From Nannobrachium achirus (Eukaryota; Chordata; Actinopteri; Myctophiformes; Myctophidae), in the NCBI GenBank assembly GCA_963921795.1, contig OY997643.1, forward strand, positions 15,530,960 to 15,594,959: DNA of 64,000 nt, read 5' to 3'. The notes beneath the pieces were generated by a model that was not told where the DNA came from, searched no databases, and saw only the letters and a program-made list of their open reading frames with translations. Both the position numbers and the translations under genes were made by a program. Of the stretch, positions 1 through 10,938 are shown piece by piece. How positions within the stretch are numbered: position 1 is the first letter of the stretch; each line of letters starts with the position of its first letter.

Positions 1-400
1 CAAGCATGTGACAGCGTGTGGTAATCCTCTCACTAACACAATCATTAGGGGAACGTCAGGGGAATTACTGCGCCTCACATCAACGCTGACAAGACTGTAT
101 CGTGATGGAATGATCTACAGTATGTTGGTAGCTCAAATATAATCACAACAGACATTTAGCCCATTAACTGTCTAAATCTTGTTCGTCTAGAGGTTGATCG
201 ATTAAATTGTGAAGCAGGTTTTTTAAATATGGATGTTTTTTGTAATTTCTTGTACTGTATATTATCCACGAATGGACACAACCTTTTTTTGTAATCGATT
301 TCTTATAATCAACTAAATTGATGAGTCTGATGTGATTAACCTCCTCTTGATCTTGTATCATACCATATCTAAAACCTACACAACACGGTACTTTGTGACA

Positions 401-432
401 CATTGTGAGCTTGTAGATCTGCTACTTTCATT
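401..432. repeat. Half copy of the AGATCTACAAGCTC palindrome
   Basis: The sequence TGTGAGCTTGTAGATCTGCT and a following ACTTTC match the right arm of the palindrome that recurs across the window. The left arm is absent or decayed. Confidence 0.7.
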
Positions 433-704
433 TACAAAAAATAGTGTTTATTTGTCATAGTCGAGGCAAAAGTTTTAAAATAATTGCGAATCTTGCGATA
501 TTGATTTGTTCATACACCATCGCCCAGCCCTGGTGTGCTACACACAGGGCACAGGCACATCACGAGTGCATGCATGTGAAGCTGTTGTTACTATTCCTTT
601 GGCGTCCCAAGTGACTCATCTGTGCTAAGCAAAGGTGACTTTGGTGGTTGTGGGCTGGCACGGGACATACTGACCCCCCACCACCACCAGCGTTAGATAG
701 AGAA

Positions 705-980
705 CAGGGTGACCATATTTTTCAAAATCCCAAACTGGGACCCATAATGACTTAAATGGGAAAACCACCCATTTTCAATATTGATTATGTACCTTAGAGG
801 GGTTGTGTGGAAATAAAAAAAAAGTTCCCCCCTTCTGTGTTGTCTAGAACTGGAGGAAGCAGTGACGTATACACTCTGCTGATGCTGATTGGTCGGAGAA
901 TCTGGCTCATGGCTGAGACAGATTTTAGTTTGCGAGTCACGGCTGCAAATCAAATATAAAAGCAAAGCCTGTTTTTTTCA
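705..980. mobile_element. hAT-like element, one end recognisable
   Basis: The stretch begins CAGGGTGACCATATTTT, the form of a hAT terminal inverted repeat. A matching right end was not found, so the right limit is approximate and the copy may be truncated. Confidence 0.35.
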
Positions 981-1256
981 TATATCTGTGTTAGAAAAGA
1001 GGTTGACGTGTTCCCCAGCCCTGCAGTTTAGATTCCACGAAGCACCAACAACATAATAACCAACGCAAAACATCTATTGCCTCGAGTTGCAATAAACAAC
1101 GGCCATCCGTTATTTTATATAGATCTTTATATGGATCTTCTCAGTGAGATGTCTCCTGTCTGTATTTGTAACTGCTTGTGTAGAATGGGGGATGAATCTC
1201 TGTCGTGTACAGGTATGTGTTTGTTCTGGCAGTCTACTGATATACAGTGACCTAAT

Positions 1257-1518
1257 ATATCGTCGTTGTCGGGTGGAAACCTTGTATGTCCAAAACCGTT
1301 CGTTTTGCATTTATCATTTTAATGATTCAAACTAGTGAAAACAGCCGATCTACAAGCACACAACGCCTCGCACCGCGAGGCGTTGTGTGCTTGTAGATCT
1401 GCTGTTTTCACTACTTTTGTGCGACGGCCTTGTACAATGAAGCAGGGCTTTACTTTGCGAAAGAACGTACAAATTGAGACTTGGAGATACGAGGTTTCCA
1501 CCCCGACAACGACGATAT
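1257..1518. mobile_element. Family A MITE with central palindrome
   Basis: The inverted ends read ATATCGTCGTTGTCGGG and CCCGACAACGACGATAT, followed inward by TGGAAACCTT-like bases. The centre (about 1333-1413) is a near-perfect hairpin with arm core GATCTACAAGCACACAACGCC. Five further copies share these ends (10264, 25047, 48173, 56563, 61897), some inverted. All copies begin and end with ATAT, so a target duplication cannot be told apart from the inverted repeat, and the superfamily is not clear. Confidence 0.8.
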
Positions 1519-1650
1519 GTACAAACAGACAAGGCCAGATGTAGGAGCTTAGCTCAAACGTTTTTACCATTATCATGATCATTAGTGAGGGCCAATTATA
1601 TGAAGGTCTGAAAATTGGCGAAGATGTCCTTTGAACACGAAATCAAAAAT

Positions 1651-1702
1651 AGAGAAAATAGCCAGTCTGCAAGCTCACAAGGCATTTTCTCTAGATCTGA
1701 CT
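1651..1702. repeat. Diverged copy of the palindrome
   Basis: GAAAATAGCCAGTCTGCAAG is followed by CTCACAAGGC and then by TTTTCTCTAGATCTG. This is the palindrome with several substitutions and a disturbed right arm. Confidence 0.5.
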
Positions 1703-2621
1703 TTTCCTTTTTGTTTTGTTTTCATCAGTATGGGGGGGGACAGTTATTTTACCACTTAGCACACCTAAGTGACCGCACCGTGCAACAGCACCGAACATGA
1801 TGAAAGTCTGCGAGAAGCACTCAAAAACAAAGACGTTATTATTATAACTCTGGACCAATTTAGCAAGTGAATATTGAAAAGCAGTAGCCTGACACTCAGC
1901 CTGAATTGACATTTCGTTTCACTCCATTATTCAGTCTGAACGTGCTTTCATCCACAGCAGTTTCTGGGATGGGCGTTGCCAAAGAGGCAGTCTTCTGTGA
2001 TTGGTTCACCGCCTGACCAATCACAACAGTAGCAAAGCAGATGACGTAGTTGTTATATGGCTGGCTAGTGGCTAGCCTGTTGCTTGCTACTTGCTAACCA
2101 AAGAAACAGGCAGAATAGGAGCACTACGAATTAGTAAACCAAACACAACAAAACATGTCTGCTACTGATGTTTCATAGCGAGATCGATACGACCGCATGT
2201 TACCGCGACGGGCGACGCCATGTTTATGTTTGGGAATGTGTGGTACGGTCCGGCGGCGGCGCTGGGCTATTTGGAATCGCACATGACTTCTGGGAAAACC
2301 CCACCCACGCTGCTCACAAGCTCCGACGTCGTCGAGTTGAAGCGACGCTGATTCGCCGTACGGATTTCCAAACGAGGAAACCCTCTTCAATGAGAGCACT
2401 TCAGGACCCCTGAATCGCCGAAACAACATTTTAACGGGGTGTGGCTAGCGATTCAGGGTCTGTAACCAGGCTAGAGAAGCAGTACATTTGAGTGTTTTAG
2501 AGGTATTTGTCTAACCCTAACCCCCACCCAGCTTCAGGGAGGGGGGAGTCCATCAGCAAAAGTAGTTAATAATACAGCATCAAAATCATTTTAATCACTT
2601 TATCCATTTCTATGTTGGATA

Positions 2622-2700
2622 TTCAAAAATAGCAGATCTACAAGCTCCAAGCGTGTTACTTTGTAGCCACGCTGTGAGCTTGTACATGTGATGTTTTTGA
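2622..2700. repeat. Free-standing copy of the palindrome, E-like loop
   Basis: AAAAATAGCAGATCTACAAG starts the left arm; the right arm is CTGTGAGCTTGTACATGTGA with mismatches, around a loop containing GCGTGTTACTTTGTAGCCACGC. No transposon ends were recognised around it. Confidence 0.7.
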
Positions 2701-2752
2701 GAGGCGTTGCCCTAGCAGACAAACAGATGAGAGAGTTATAACAATGTCCTAC

Positions 2753-2788
2753 CTGGGTCGTTGTCCAGCTCCTCTGTGTGAACCCCTT
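2753..2788 (-). CDS. magi1: MAGI1 internal microexon (36 nt)
   Basis: On the minus strand the exon lies between the acceptor CAAGCAG and the donor GTAGGA. Read in the phase left by the exon at 4531-4613 it encodes EGVHTEELDNDP plus the first base of the next codon. The EGVHTEELD string is characteristic of MAGI1, between its two WW domains, and is absent from MAGI2 and MAGI3 as I know them. The exon is only 36 nt. A long CT tract starts about 25 bases upstream of its acceptor and may act as an extended pyrimidine tract. MAGI1 is a tight-junction scaffold; this segment is linker, with no catalytic role known to me. The next exon is outside the window. Confidence 0.88.
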
Positions 2789-2813
2789 CTGCTTGACCCA
2801 ACATTATGGGGAC

Positions 2814-2833
2814 CCAGAGAGAGAGAGAGACAC

Positions 2834-2894
<61 letters not shown>

Positions 2895-2991
2895 CAGAGA
2901 GACAGAGACAGAGAGAGAGAGAGAGAGACAGAGAGACAGAGAGAGACAGAGAGACAGAGACAGAGACAGAGAGACCAAGGAGAGAGAGAGG
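2814..2991. repeat. Imperfect (GA)n microsatellite
   Basis: About 178 bases of GAGA broken by GACA units. On the magi1 sense strand it is a (CT)n tract lying 25 to 200 bases upstream of the acceptor of the 36-nt exon. Long open frames of Arg/Glu or Ser/Leu here are artefacts of the repeat. Confidence 0.97.
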
Positions 2992-3008
2992 TTAGTGTTA
3001 GTCAACAG

Positions 3009-3370
3009 CAGTGGTGGAAAGTACAATATATATTGTTGTTGTCAGGCAGAATCTACACATTCTAACCTTTTGTCTTTTTTTTACTACATTACAATCATTA
3101 GAACATTTCAGTTACTAGTTACTTTGTACATTTCGATTGTTATTACAAAATCATACATTCAACATATAATTAACCCCCATTAAATAGCAGAACTACAAGC
3201 TCTTAGATCTGCTATTTTTGGAAATAAAAATGTATTAACCGGACATTCTGCCTAATGCGTTTGGAACTTTAAGTACATTTTGATGGCCATACATTTATAC
3301 TTTTTTTTTTTTTTTTTTTATTCAGTACTTTTACTTGTAAACAGAAAATCTGAACATTTCTTCCTCCCCT
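3009..3370. mobile_element. hAT-like element, CAGTGGTGGAAAGTAC type, diverged
   Basis: The left end CAGTGGTGGAAAGTAC is shared with the element at 35654. The interior is AT-rich with the phrase ACTTTTACTTGTAA. The right end and target duplication were not found. A short palindrome copy (3183-3224, AATAGCAGAACTACAAGCTC then TTAGATCTGCTATTTTTGG) lies inside. Confidence 0.5.
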
Positions 3371-4070
3371 GGTGAACTGCAATAATTATCCCTCACCACT
3401 AGGTGGAGTCAAAACCAAACATTCAAGGTCACAATCCTTCCAAGATTGCAAAGATTGACTACTGTATGTCTATCAACTACAAATCAAGTCATCACATTAT
3501 CGGGACTGACAGCAATATTGAATCATTGAGCCGTGAGTATGGATGGTGAATGTATTTTAAATTGTAATCTGGCTGGGTTGTTTTTCCATTTGGCAAAAAG
3601 AAAAAGTGCTGTCATGCCACAGGGGAAATTAATAATCTCATCTACTGTAAGCCGACTCATAGTGTGCGTGTAGTACACATTGCATGCAAATAACCACACC
3701 ACCACCTGTGTGGGCAGGGGGGGGGGATGCCCTTGTGCAACACAAGGTGGGACAGTTATTTATTAGAGCTAGACAGTCAGGTGGTCTCTGAGCGAACGGT
3801 GGGCTGCCTCGCACAGACACACAGCTCAACAAAACGGCACAACACTGTACACTGTGCTCACTAAAACTGTACTCTCCCAAAACACAACATCTGATTGCTT
3901 TCTCTAGCCGAACACTGCCACCTTGAGGCTAACAGGGGAATGGCTGTTCTAGGGTATCATCTCAAGTGATCTTGAAGGTGTTGTGTTTATTTTATAAAAC
4001 ATACAAGTGAAGAAATTGTTGCAGTTCAATTGTTCATCTGCTATTTTCTTTCCCCACAATATGCTGGGGT

Positions 4071-4681
<611 letters not shown>

Positions 4682-4900
4682 TCATTTCTAACATGCAGCA
4701 AAGAGGACAACAACTGCAGGGAGACTAGCATAAAAATGTGTCTTCCAAACATTGAATCATTTAATATTTCACTATTCATATCAAGATTATATTTTATATT
4801 AGTAGCAGTCAGCATTATTTTGTTAGCAACACTGATGGCCAAAAAAAAAGCACCGTTGTTGCTGTTCCAGGCTAGTGATTAAAAGTGATTCATTCATAAT

Positions 4901-4915
4901 GTATATATATGTATA

Positions 4916-4969
<54 letters not shown>
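4901..4969. repeat. (AT)n microsatellite
   Basis: About 70 bases of GTATATATAT grading into a pure AT run. The opposite-strand Tyr/Ile open frames are artefacts. Confidence 0.97.
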
Positions 4970-4972
<3 letters not shown>

Positions 4973-5210
4973 TTTTATTTTTTTATGTTTTGGGACCTGG
5001 GGAGACACGAGATTAAACTTTTGCGGTCTTGAGCTGAAAGGGTGCAAGAACCCCTGGCCTAGAGGAAAAGGCAACAGGGTCTAACATCAGTGGGGGATGC
5101 ATCCTCTGGGGTTCATTAAGGTCCACTCAACGTTCCAGGGCAATCTGACATGGGTCTCCTGGGAGCCGACGGTGTGCCGCGCCGTGCGACACCGGCGTGC
5201 CTCGAAGCAA

Positions 5211-5808
5211 GGTCAGGTGTGGTGTGGAACTTAAGACCATGGACAAGATGGGTAGGAATACAAATATCGTTTACATGAAAGAAGAGGAGCGATCCGAGCA
5301 ATCCAAATGTAAAGGGGGAGACAGGAGAAGGAGACAGAGGGCGGGGGTAAAATCAAGGTACTTTATTCATTCCAAAGAAGTTAAAAAGCCAACATGTTCC
5401 GACCCACTGGTCTTCATCATACGTGTCCTGACCAAGAGGGTCCAAAGGCTTTTATACTTTTTTTTGTAATTAATAAAGTAGGCTACCGGGGCGCTTGCTG
5501 GCCTACCGGTCCAGGCGCACCCACATAGGCTCTGATGCCTGACAGCGTGTTGCGGGTTCGAGTCCCGATCCCGACGACCTTTGCTGCCTGTCACTCCCAT
5601 CTATCTCCCCATTTCCTGTCAGTCTACTGTCCAATCAATGAAGGCATAAAAGCCCAAAAACTAATCTAAAAGAAAAAAGTAGGCAACCTTGATTTTACCC
5701 TCGCCTGCTTTACATTAGGAGTCGGATCGCTCCTCTTCTTACATGTAAATGATATTTGTATTCCTACCCATGCTGTCCATGGTCTTAAGTTCCACACCAC
5801 ACCTTGTT
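5211..5808. mobile_element. Inverted-repeat element with a SINE in the loop
   Basis: The left arm (about 5211-5360, including GGTGTGGTGTGGAACTTAAG and AAGAAGAGGAGCGATCC) is matched in inverse by the right arm (about 5680-5808, including GGATCGCTCCTCTTC and CTTAAGTTCCACACCACACC). Arms are over 120 bases and a few per cent diverged. A tRNA-derived SINE sits between them. No target duplication was recognised. Confidence 0.65.
5488..5672 (+). mobile_element. tRNA-derived SINE
   Basis: The head has a pol III box B (GGGTTCGAGTCCC) and a tRNA-like stretch CCAGGCGCACCCACATAGGC. The body reads CCCCATTTCCTGTCAG and the tail AATGAAGGCATAAAAGCCC. The same sequence is present inverted at 58880-59094, which shows that it is a dispersed repeat and not a functional tRNA gene. 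Confidence 0.8.
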
Positions 5809-5929
5809 CCCATTGATCCTAGAAGCACCAACCATACGTTTTTAACTCAACTTGTACCACCTGCTTGTTCTCTCTTTTCCTGCTTTGTATGCATTTATCA
5901 TTTTATATGTTGGGCTATTAAAAAACAGA

Positions 5930-5985
5930 GAACAGCAGATCTACAAGCTCACTTCATGCCGCGCTGCGTGCGAGCTTCAAAAATG
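5930..5985. repeat. Half copy of the palindrome
   Basis: AACAGCAGATCTACAAGCTC is followed by a GC-rich CATGCCGCGCTGCGTGCGAGCTT remnant. It precedes a duplicated exon fragment; another copy (6076-6142) follows that fragment. Confidence 0.65.
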
Positions 5986-6013
5986 TTTGGAAAACATTGA
6001 ATTTGTCACATAC

Positions 6014-6060
6014 TCTACTGAAGTAGACCTCCACGCTCTCGGTGACGGCCATCTCCTCAT
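6014..6060 (-). pseudogene. Partial duplicate of the MAGI1 WW1 exon with retained donor
   Basis: The stretch CTACTGAAGTAGACCTCCAC and the bases after it copy the 3' end of the exon at 6652-6862 (CTATGAAGTAGACCTCCCC there), with scattered substitutions. On the minus strand it reads GAGATGGCC...GAGGTCTACTTC and then AGA followed by GTATGT, so the donor is still good. No acceptor or upstream part of the exon is present. The surrounding ATGTTTGGAAAA also recurs downstream of the true exon, so a local duplication took in exon end plus intron. Confidence 0.75.
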
Positions 6061-6075
6061 TATATGTTGGCTATT

Positions 6076-6142
6076 TGAAAACAGCAGATCTAAAAGCTCC
6101 CAGCGTGTCACTTCGTGCCAACGCTGCAAGCAGATCTAACAT
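6076..6142. repeat. Diverged copy of the palindrome
   Basis: AAAACAGCAGATCTAAAAGC begins the left arm; the loop is GCGTGTCACTTCGTGCCAACGC and the right arm is shortened to GCAAGCAGATCT. Confidence 0.65.
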
Positions 6143-6154
6143 CTGTACATTTGA

Positions 6155-6574
6155 CGGGGTTCCCACACATTTTTACCAATGAATTTCCAAAACCTTTGCA
6201 AACCTTTTCCAGAATATTTAACCCAATTTCCAGGACTATATAACAATAATTCAGCGCAATAACATGTCGCTTACTCCTATGTGCAATGCCCAAAGGCAGG
6301 CAGTGAAGAAAAATGTATGCGTGCACGCTGCGAACAGACCATGGCGTGCACAACGGACACGCACATGCCCACGTCAAAAGGTAAGAAAATTGTGGCAGGG
6401 AACCCTCATGTAAATTTATGGTGGCAGTAAACACAATAACGAAAAACAATGTATAGCTATTCTTTTTCAGGACCTTCCGAGACCCTTGATCAATTCCAAA
6501 ACTTTTCCAGTACTGGAAAAATATTTTTCTAATTTCAAAATATTTCCAGGAATTTCATGACCATGGGAAACCTG
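6155..6574. mobile_element. hAT-like element flanked by a 16-bp direct repeat
   Basis: The ends are GGGGTTCCCACACATTTTTA and CCATGGGAAACCTG, similar to hAT termini of the CAGGGTTCCCAC type. The 16 bases ACATCTGTACATTTGA occur immediately before (6139-6154) and after (6575-6590). hAT insertion normally duplicates 8 bp, so either the target was already repeated or the duplication is atypical. Internal phrases such as CCAAAACTTTTCCAG are consistent with a short non-autonomous copy. Confidence 0.7.
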
Positions 6575-6651
6575 ACATCTGTACATTTGAAAATGTTTGG
6601 AAAAAAACCTCTAAATAAAAGTTTGTTAAATGTTGAATGCGGCCAACGTAC

Positions 6652-6862
6652 TCTATGAAGTAGACCTCCCCGCTCTCTGTGTAGGCCATCTCCCAGCTGT
6701 CAGGCAGGGGGCCCTGGGGGTCCTCTTCGGGGTGAGGGTGTGTCTGCTGTGTGCTCTCCGTGGTGGCAGATGGCGAGGGGCTGGTCCCGCTGTAGGACGG
6801 GGCGCTCTGGCGGACGGGGGCGAAGGGGTGCACCGAGTGCTGAAGCTCTTCACTAGAGTCTC
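6652..6862 (-). CDS. magi1: MAGI1 exon: linker and first half of WW domain 1
   Basis: The exon runs from acceptor CCCCTGCAG to donor GTACGT on the minus strand. It encodes a Ser/Pro/Thr-rich linker beginning GDSSEELQHS and ending GPLPDSWEMAYTESGEVYFI, with the last codon completed to Asp by the next exon. The Trp of DSWEM is the first signature Trp of the WW domain and the YFIDHN junction matches the family. The length is 211 bp, and the phases fit both neighbours. The linker differs from mammalian MAGI1 in sequence but keeps its position between the NSSFT segment and WW1. Upstream of the acceptor is a (CAAT)n run. A decayed copy of its 3' end lies about 600 bases downstream. Confidence 0.94.
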
Positions 6863-6886
6863 CTGCAGGGGTGGGGGGAGATGGAT

Positions 6887-6887
6887 G

Positions 6888-6921
<34 letters not shown>
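6887..6921. repeat. (GATT)n microsatellite
   Basis: About eight GATT units. On the sense strand it is a (CAAT)n run some 25 bases upstream of the acceptor of the exon at 6652-6862. Confidence 0.95.
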
Positions 6922-7410
6922 CTACTTTATTAGTCAGAAATGTAAACAGCACAGTGGTACATCAAGGCTAAAGACACATGTTTCCATTGTCGCCCTATGC
7001 ATTAAATTCATCAACATAGCATAAAAGATTAACACAATAATACATGTCATCAACAAATACAAACACTATATGTTTATACTATTTATTTATACGGTGGCAG
7101 TGAATGACCCCTCTTTTCAGTCTAGCCCTGTTCTGGGGCTAGTCATAAGGCCAAGCTATAACGCAGCCAATCTTATAAGAGATTTGGTGCAGAGGGAAAA
7201 AAGGAGGGGATCACGTATAGACCCCTGACGGTCAATAAGTATGTGGTCAACAAAGTAAGGAAATGGAAAATACATTAATTACATTTAGCATTTGATGTTT
7301 GTATGACGACTTACTTCGAAGCTATCTATTAAACTATGAAAAGATTTGCAACACAATTTTATACAATATGTAGGGCTCCCTGTTTCATCTCTCTCTCTCA
7401 GCTACAGTAG

Positions 7411-7447
7411 TAGGTCCTTGGCCTGAAAAACTTTGAGGACCCCAGTG
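7411..7447. mobile_element. Solo end of a family B hAT-like element
   Basis: GGTCCTTGGCCTGAAAAACT and the following TTGAGGACCCCAGTG resemble the family B terminus in inverted form. No partner end is adjacent. Confidence 0.4.
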
Positions 7448-7622
7448 CTAAAACACAATGAGTGTGAATGGACACGCGGTTGCTCGCTAAAGATGTACAG
7501 TACAAGATGACCGACAATATTCATACATATATCAGGGTCAAATCTAGCAAAGTTGCATTGCATCCAGCAGTCACAATTTCTGTACCAATTACTTCCCAGC
7601 ACGTTACTCTATTTCTGTACAG

Positions 7623-8047
7623 CAGGGGTCTTCAATGTTTTCAGGCCAAGGACCCCTTAGTTGAGAAAGAGATGAACCCCAGGGACCCCCCACAACCTGT
7701 TCCTAGATTCCATATAGTTTCATCGTTTGACAGCACAATCATTGTATTCGGTATTGTCAATGTCAATTTGTGTTTTCGTATCTAACTACTTAAACCGTCA
7801 ATACTTAATTTGACATTTCACTTTGTACTTAGTCTGCTCTTTTTCCCCTCTACGCCAAACCTCTTTGCCGAAAATAGACGATCTACAAGCTCACACCGCC
7901 TTGTAGCGCGAGGCGGTGTGAGCTTGTAGATCTGCTATTTTTGGCTAAAGCTCTCAGGATATGGACGCTAGGATTCAAGTGGTTAACATAAAAAAGGAGA
8001 AAAAGGTTTCTATCACACAAAGATTTGGAGGACCCCCTGTAGTAACT
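7623..8047. mobile_element. Family B hAT-like MITE, right end shortened
   Basis: The left end is CAGGGGTCTTCAATGTTTTC followed by AGGCCAAGGACCCCTTAG. The centre (about 7871-7944) is a full palindrome with arm core GATCTACAAGCTCACACCGCC. The right part keeps GATTTGGAGGACCCCCTG but lacks the terminal GTTGAAGACCCCTG seen at 38522. CTGTACAG precedes (7615-7622) and follows (8048-8055) as an 8-bp duplication, within a longer, diverged flanking repeat containing ACTTCCCAG. Confidence 0.75.
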
Positions 8048-8160
8048 CTGTACAGTACTTCCCAGTACGCTCCTCTTCTATAGTTTTTGGGCCAGTAATA
8101 AAAGTAGGCCAGCCGTACAGAGTGTTGCTAACATCCTGAACTGCTTCCTAATGTAGGTTT

Positions 8161-9100
8161 CAGCGTTGCCAGATTTAGGTGAGAGAAATAAGCAACCGGG
8201 TCTAGGGAAACAAGCCCAAAAGAAGTGACTAATATAGGACACATAAGCTCTTAACCTATATGCAGTCAGTGGCTATTTTAAAAGAGCCGATCCTCAAGCT
8301 CACAACGCGTGTTGTGAGCTTGTAAATTGGGGGGGTTGATGACATGAAAAAAAGAATCGCACACTACTTTTTTTCTTTTTTTTACGTGTACGATTCCCTT
8401 TTGGGGGCATATCTCCTTGTATGGGCATATCTCCTTGTATGGGCCGTTCTGTCTGTGACATCAGCTGTGGTGATGTCGGTCTCTGCATACTTTCTATCAC
8501 GTTAGTCTGGTGTGACGTCAGGTCTCGTACAACGGACGTAAGGACACACAAAGCCAGATACAGTAGGAGCGGTCAGCAGCCCAGTAAGCCCGGTCAGGAC
8601 CTGGAAGTCAGTGACGTCTCGATTGGGGTCAGATCAAGTCAAACCGTGACTAGTCAGATCTGGCCTAGAATATCACCTGATTTCAACCAACATAAATCCT
8701 GCCCACGAAAACGGATGTCCTGGCTGAATCAGAGAGGGTCCGATCGAGGCCAGATGAATATCATAACTAGTCAGATATGTCCCAGAATATAAGCTTATAT
8801 GCTCATATTTCAGCTAACATTACAAACCAATAACAATAATCCTGTCAAACAAAAAAGTCCATATGACGTCCTGGTAATGACATCAAGATCATCCCCATAT
8901 GGGCTGTGATCTGGCCCAGTTCTGAACGTCACCGGAGTCACCGGAGGACGTTATCATAACGTCATCATGACGTCATTTGGCTTGCAGGGACCGCTCAAAA
9001 ATACAAGCGGATGCAACTACCAATATACCTGTATACACAAGCAACTTTACGGAAAAAGGAAGTCCAAAGTGGCTTATAATAAGCCGAGGTGGCAACAGTG
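8161..9100. mobile_element. Family Q element, long diverged copy
   Basis: It starts CAGCGTTGCCAGATTTAGG and ends with the inverse of that type (GAGGTGGCAACAGTG). The subterminal AATAAGCAACCGGGTCTAGG and CAAGCAACTTTACGGAAAAA also occur in the copy at 10939-11575. A palindrome copy (8270-8330, CAAGCTCACAACGCGTGTTG) lies inside. A region of GACGTCA-type phrases (about 8600-8960) is unexplained. Confidence 0.5.
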
Positions 9101-9500
9101 TTTGCAGACAGATACACATGCTGCTGACTGGGCACTTCACACCCTTGGATCTCTACCACCTCGCTTCCTGTGGAATCACTTTCACACACTTCACATTCAG
9201 ACTGCCACCTCGTCTGGCTCACACTCAAACACCAACACTCACACATACACAGTTAACAGCTTTAACACAAAACACACACTCACTCACGCACGCACGCACG
9301 CACGCACACACTGACTGTAGAAATACTCCAGTTTGAAGCCGTCAACCTACTTTGAAAGCCAACTGACCTACTAACATAAATAAAGAAGTCCGTATCAAAG
9401 ATAATCCAAATCATAACTAACACTGTAACAGCACTATTAAAAGAGCACTGATCCAGAGCCACTGACCAGTTTACTACTAACGGATATCCTCTCTGTCGGA

Positions 9501-9999
9501 CAGGGGCGTCGCACCAAATTCTGGGCCCTGGGTACAAGGATTCACTGCGGGCCCCTGAATGTTCTTCATAGGGGAGGGGGTTTAACCCATTTAAGACTGG
9601 GAACGCGTTATTACGCCTTATTTTGTGCTTTAACTATAGAGGGTATGCACGTCCACTGGGACCCGCCCCCTAATCTAGACAGAGTGGCAAAACATTGAGC
9701 AGCAATGTTGGTGAGTTTAACTTTGTTTAATACAATTAGATAGGACTTCTGTTTGGATGTATGGGCTGTCAATGGCAGAAAGTAGTTTTTTGCCACTCAG
9801 TAGGCATTCCTACATAACTTCCAGCAACAGTGATGTCACGCGCATACCCTCTATAGCAGATATACAAGCTCGCAGCGTGAGCTTGTATATCTGCTATTTT
9901 TCAATAGCTAAAGTATTTAAAAGTTAAGGCCCCTCCAACTTGGGCCCTACTAACTCAGTCCCACCCCCCCCCCCCCCACCCCCCATTGTGACGCCCCTG
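9501..9999. mobile_element. Family F hAT-like element with nested elements
   Basis: The ends are CAGGGGCGTCGCACCAAATT and CCCCATTGTGACGCCCCTG. Inside is a TTAA-bounded segment (about 9582-9927) that carries a palindrome (9855-9907, GCAGATATACAAGCTCGCAG) and is itself interrupted by a separate MITE at 9639. No 8-bp duplication is visible at this copy, but the sister copy at 36869 has one. Confidence 0.7.
9639..9851. mobile_element. Short MITE with GAGGGTATGC ends
   Basis: The inverted ends are GAGGGTATGCACG and CGCGCATACCCTC. TATA flanks both sides (9635-9638 and 9852-9855), fitting a TA or TATA target, as in Tc1/mariner-like elements. It interrupts the segment next to the palindrome inside the family F element. 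Confidence 0.75.
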
Positions 10000-10003
10000 T
10001 ATC

Positions 10004-10180
10004 CAGGATTCAAATTCAAAAGCATCAAAAGTAGCAGATCTACAAGCTCCAAACGTGTTGCGAATGCTTTTGTGGGAGGCCGCAGTGTGATCAAGCAAGC
10101 CGTTCATTTACCAAACGCAAAAAGACAAAAAGTTAAGATATGCAGAGAAGAGGTTTCTGTCATGTCAGCAGCGAAATGTC
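10004..10180. mobile_element. Family G element, diverged
   Basis: The phrase GGATTCAAATTCAAAAGCAT leads into AGTAGCAGATCTACAAGCTC, then a diverged GTGGGAGGCCGCAGTGTGAT and a terminal AGAGGTTTCTGTCATGTCAG. The same order of motifs is seen at 45538, 52746 and 58291. Confidence 0.5.
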
Positions 10181-10263
10181 ACTGCTATCAACACATTGCA
10201 AATGCACATGCTGCTATCAAGGCTATGACTGCCAGCGACATCGTAAAAAAACAAGATCATTTC

Positions 10264-10531
10264 ATATCGTCGTCGTCGTCGGGTGGAAACCTCGTATCTC
10301 CAAGTTTCAAATTTGTACGTTCTTTCGCAAAGCAAAGCCCTGCTTCATCATACAAGGCCGTTGCACAAAAGTAGTGAAAACAGCAGATCTACAAGCACAC
10401 AACGCCTCGCACCGCGAGGCGTTGTGTGCTTGTAGATCGGCTGTTTTCACTAGTTTAAATCATTTTTAAAATGATAAATGCAAAACGAACAGTTTTGGAC
10501 ATACAAGGTTTTCATCACCCGACAACGATAT
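10264..10531. mobile_element. Family A MITE with central palindrome
   Basis: Ends ATATCGTCGTCGTCGTCGGG and CACCCGACAACGATAT. The palindrome spans about 10374-10452 with loop ACAACGCCTCGCACCGCGAG. Relative to 1257 it is in the opposite orientation. The left CGT triplets have expanded. Confidence 0.85.
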
Positions 10532-10609
10532 TATGGATGGAGGCTGTGTTCGTTCCATCAGCGTCCCACTGATTACAGCCAGATGGCGCTATTTGACCCT
10601 CTCTCTCTC

Positions 10610-10612
10610 TCA

Positions 10613-10663
<51 letters not shown>

Positions 10664-10664
10664 G
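10610..10664. repeat. (ACGC)n microsatellite
   Basis: About thirteen CACG units next to a CT run. Confidence 0.95.
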
Positions 10665-10938
10665 CAGACAGACTGAGGCAGATGTGCAGAACAAACCCAG
10701 TCAGAGAGCACTCTACTCACCCAGCACACAAAGAACCACTTGTATCCTCTACCCTGCTCCTGCAGCCCCCCTGAAAACACAGCTAAGTCCTCTCTCTCTC
10801 TCTCTTTCCCTTTCTCTGCACCTTTTCATTGGCTTCACAGAGCTTACAGGCCTTTGAAATGGAAAGACAATTGAGTCCTTGCGAGGCGAGCCTCCGCTCT
10901 TCTTCCCTCTGCACTGTCTCTGTCTGCCGTCCTCTTCA

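Larger units (their letters stand above)
1..2752 (-). other. magi1 intron 3' of the microexon (partial), repeats only
   Basis: This stretch follows the 36-nt magi1 exon on the minus strand and should be intron; the next exon expected in MAGI1 (second WW domain) is not seen and probably lies left of base 1. It holds one complete family A MITE, loose copies of the AGATCTACAAGCTC palindrome, a hAT-like end at 705 and a GC-richer stretch (about 1960-2480) in which I recognise no gene. Open frames here are short and overlap on both strands. Confidence 0.6.

Noticed and set aside
2512..2527. Telomere-like CTAACCCTAACCC phrase (also near 41190 and 43510)
   Set aside because: Only one or two units each, scattered; not a telomeric array.
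2736..3183. Long Arg/Glu and Ser/Leu open frames over the GA tract
   Set aside because: Low-complexity artefacts of a dinucleotide repeat; only the 36-nt exon at 2753-2788 is supported.
5510..5590. Possible tRNA gene (GGGTTCGAGTCCC box B)
   Set aside because: The head is part of a longer unit with a tail and occurs again inverted at 58880-59094, so it is a SINE. No cloverleaf with a full acceptor stem was seen.
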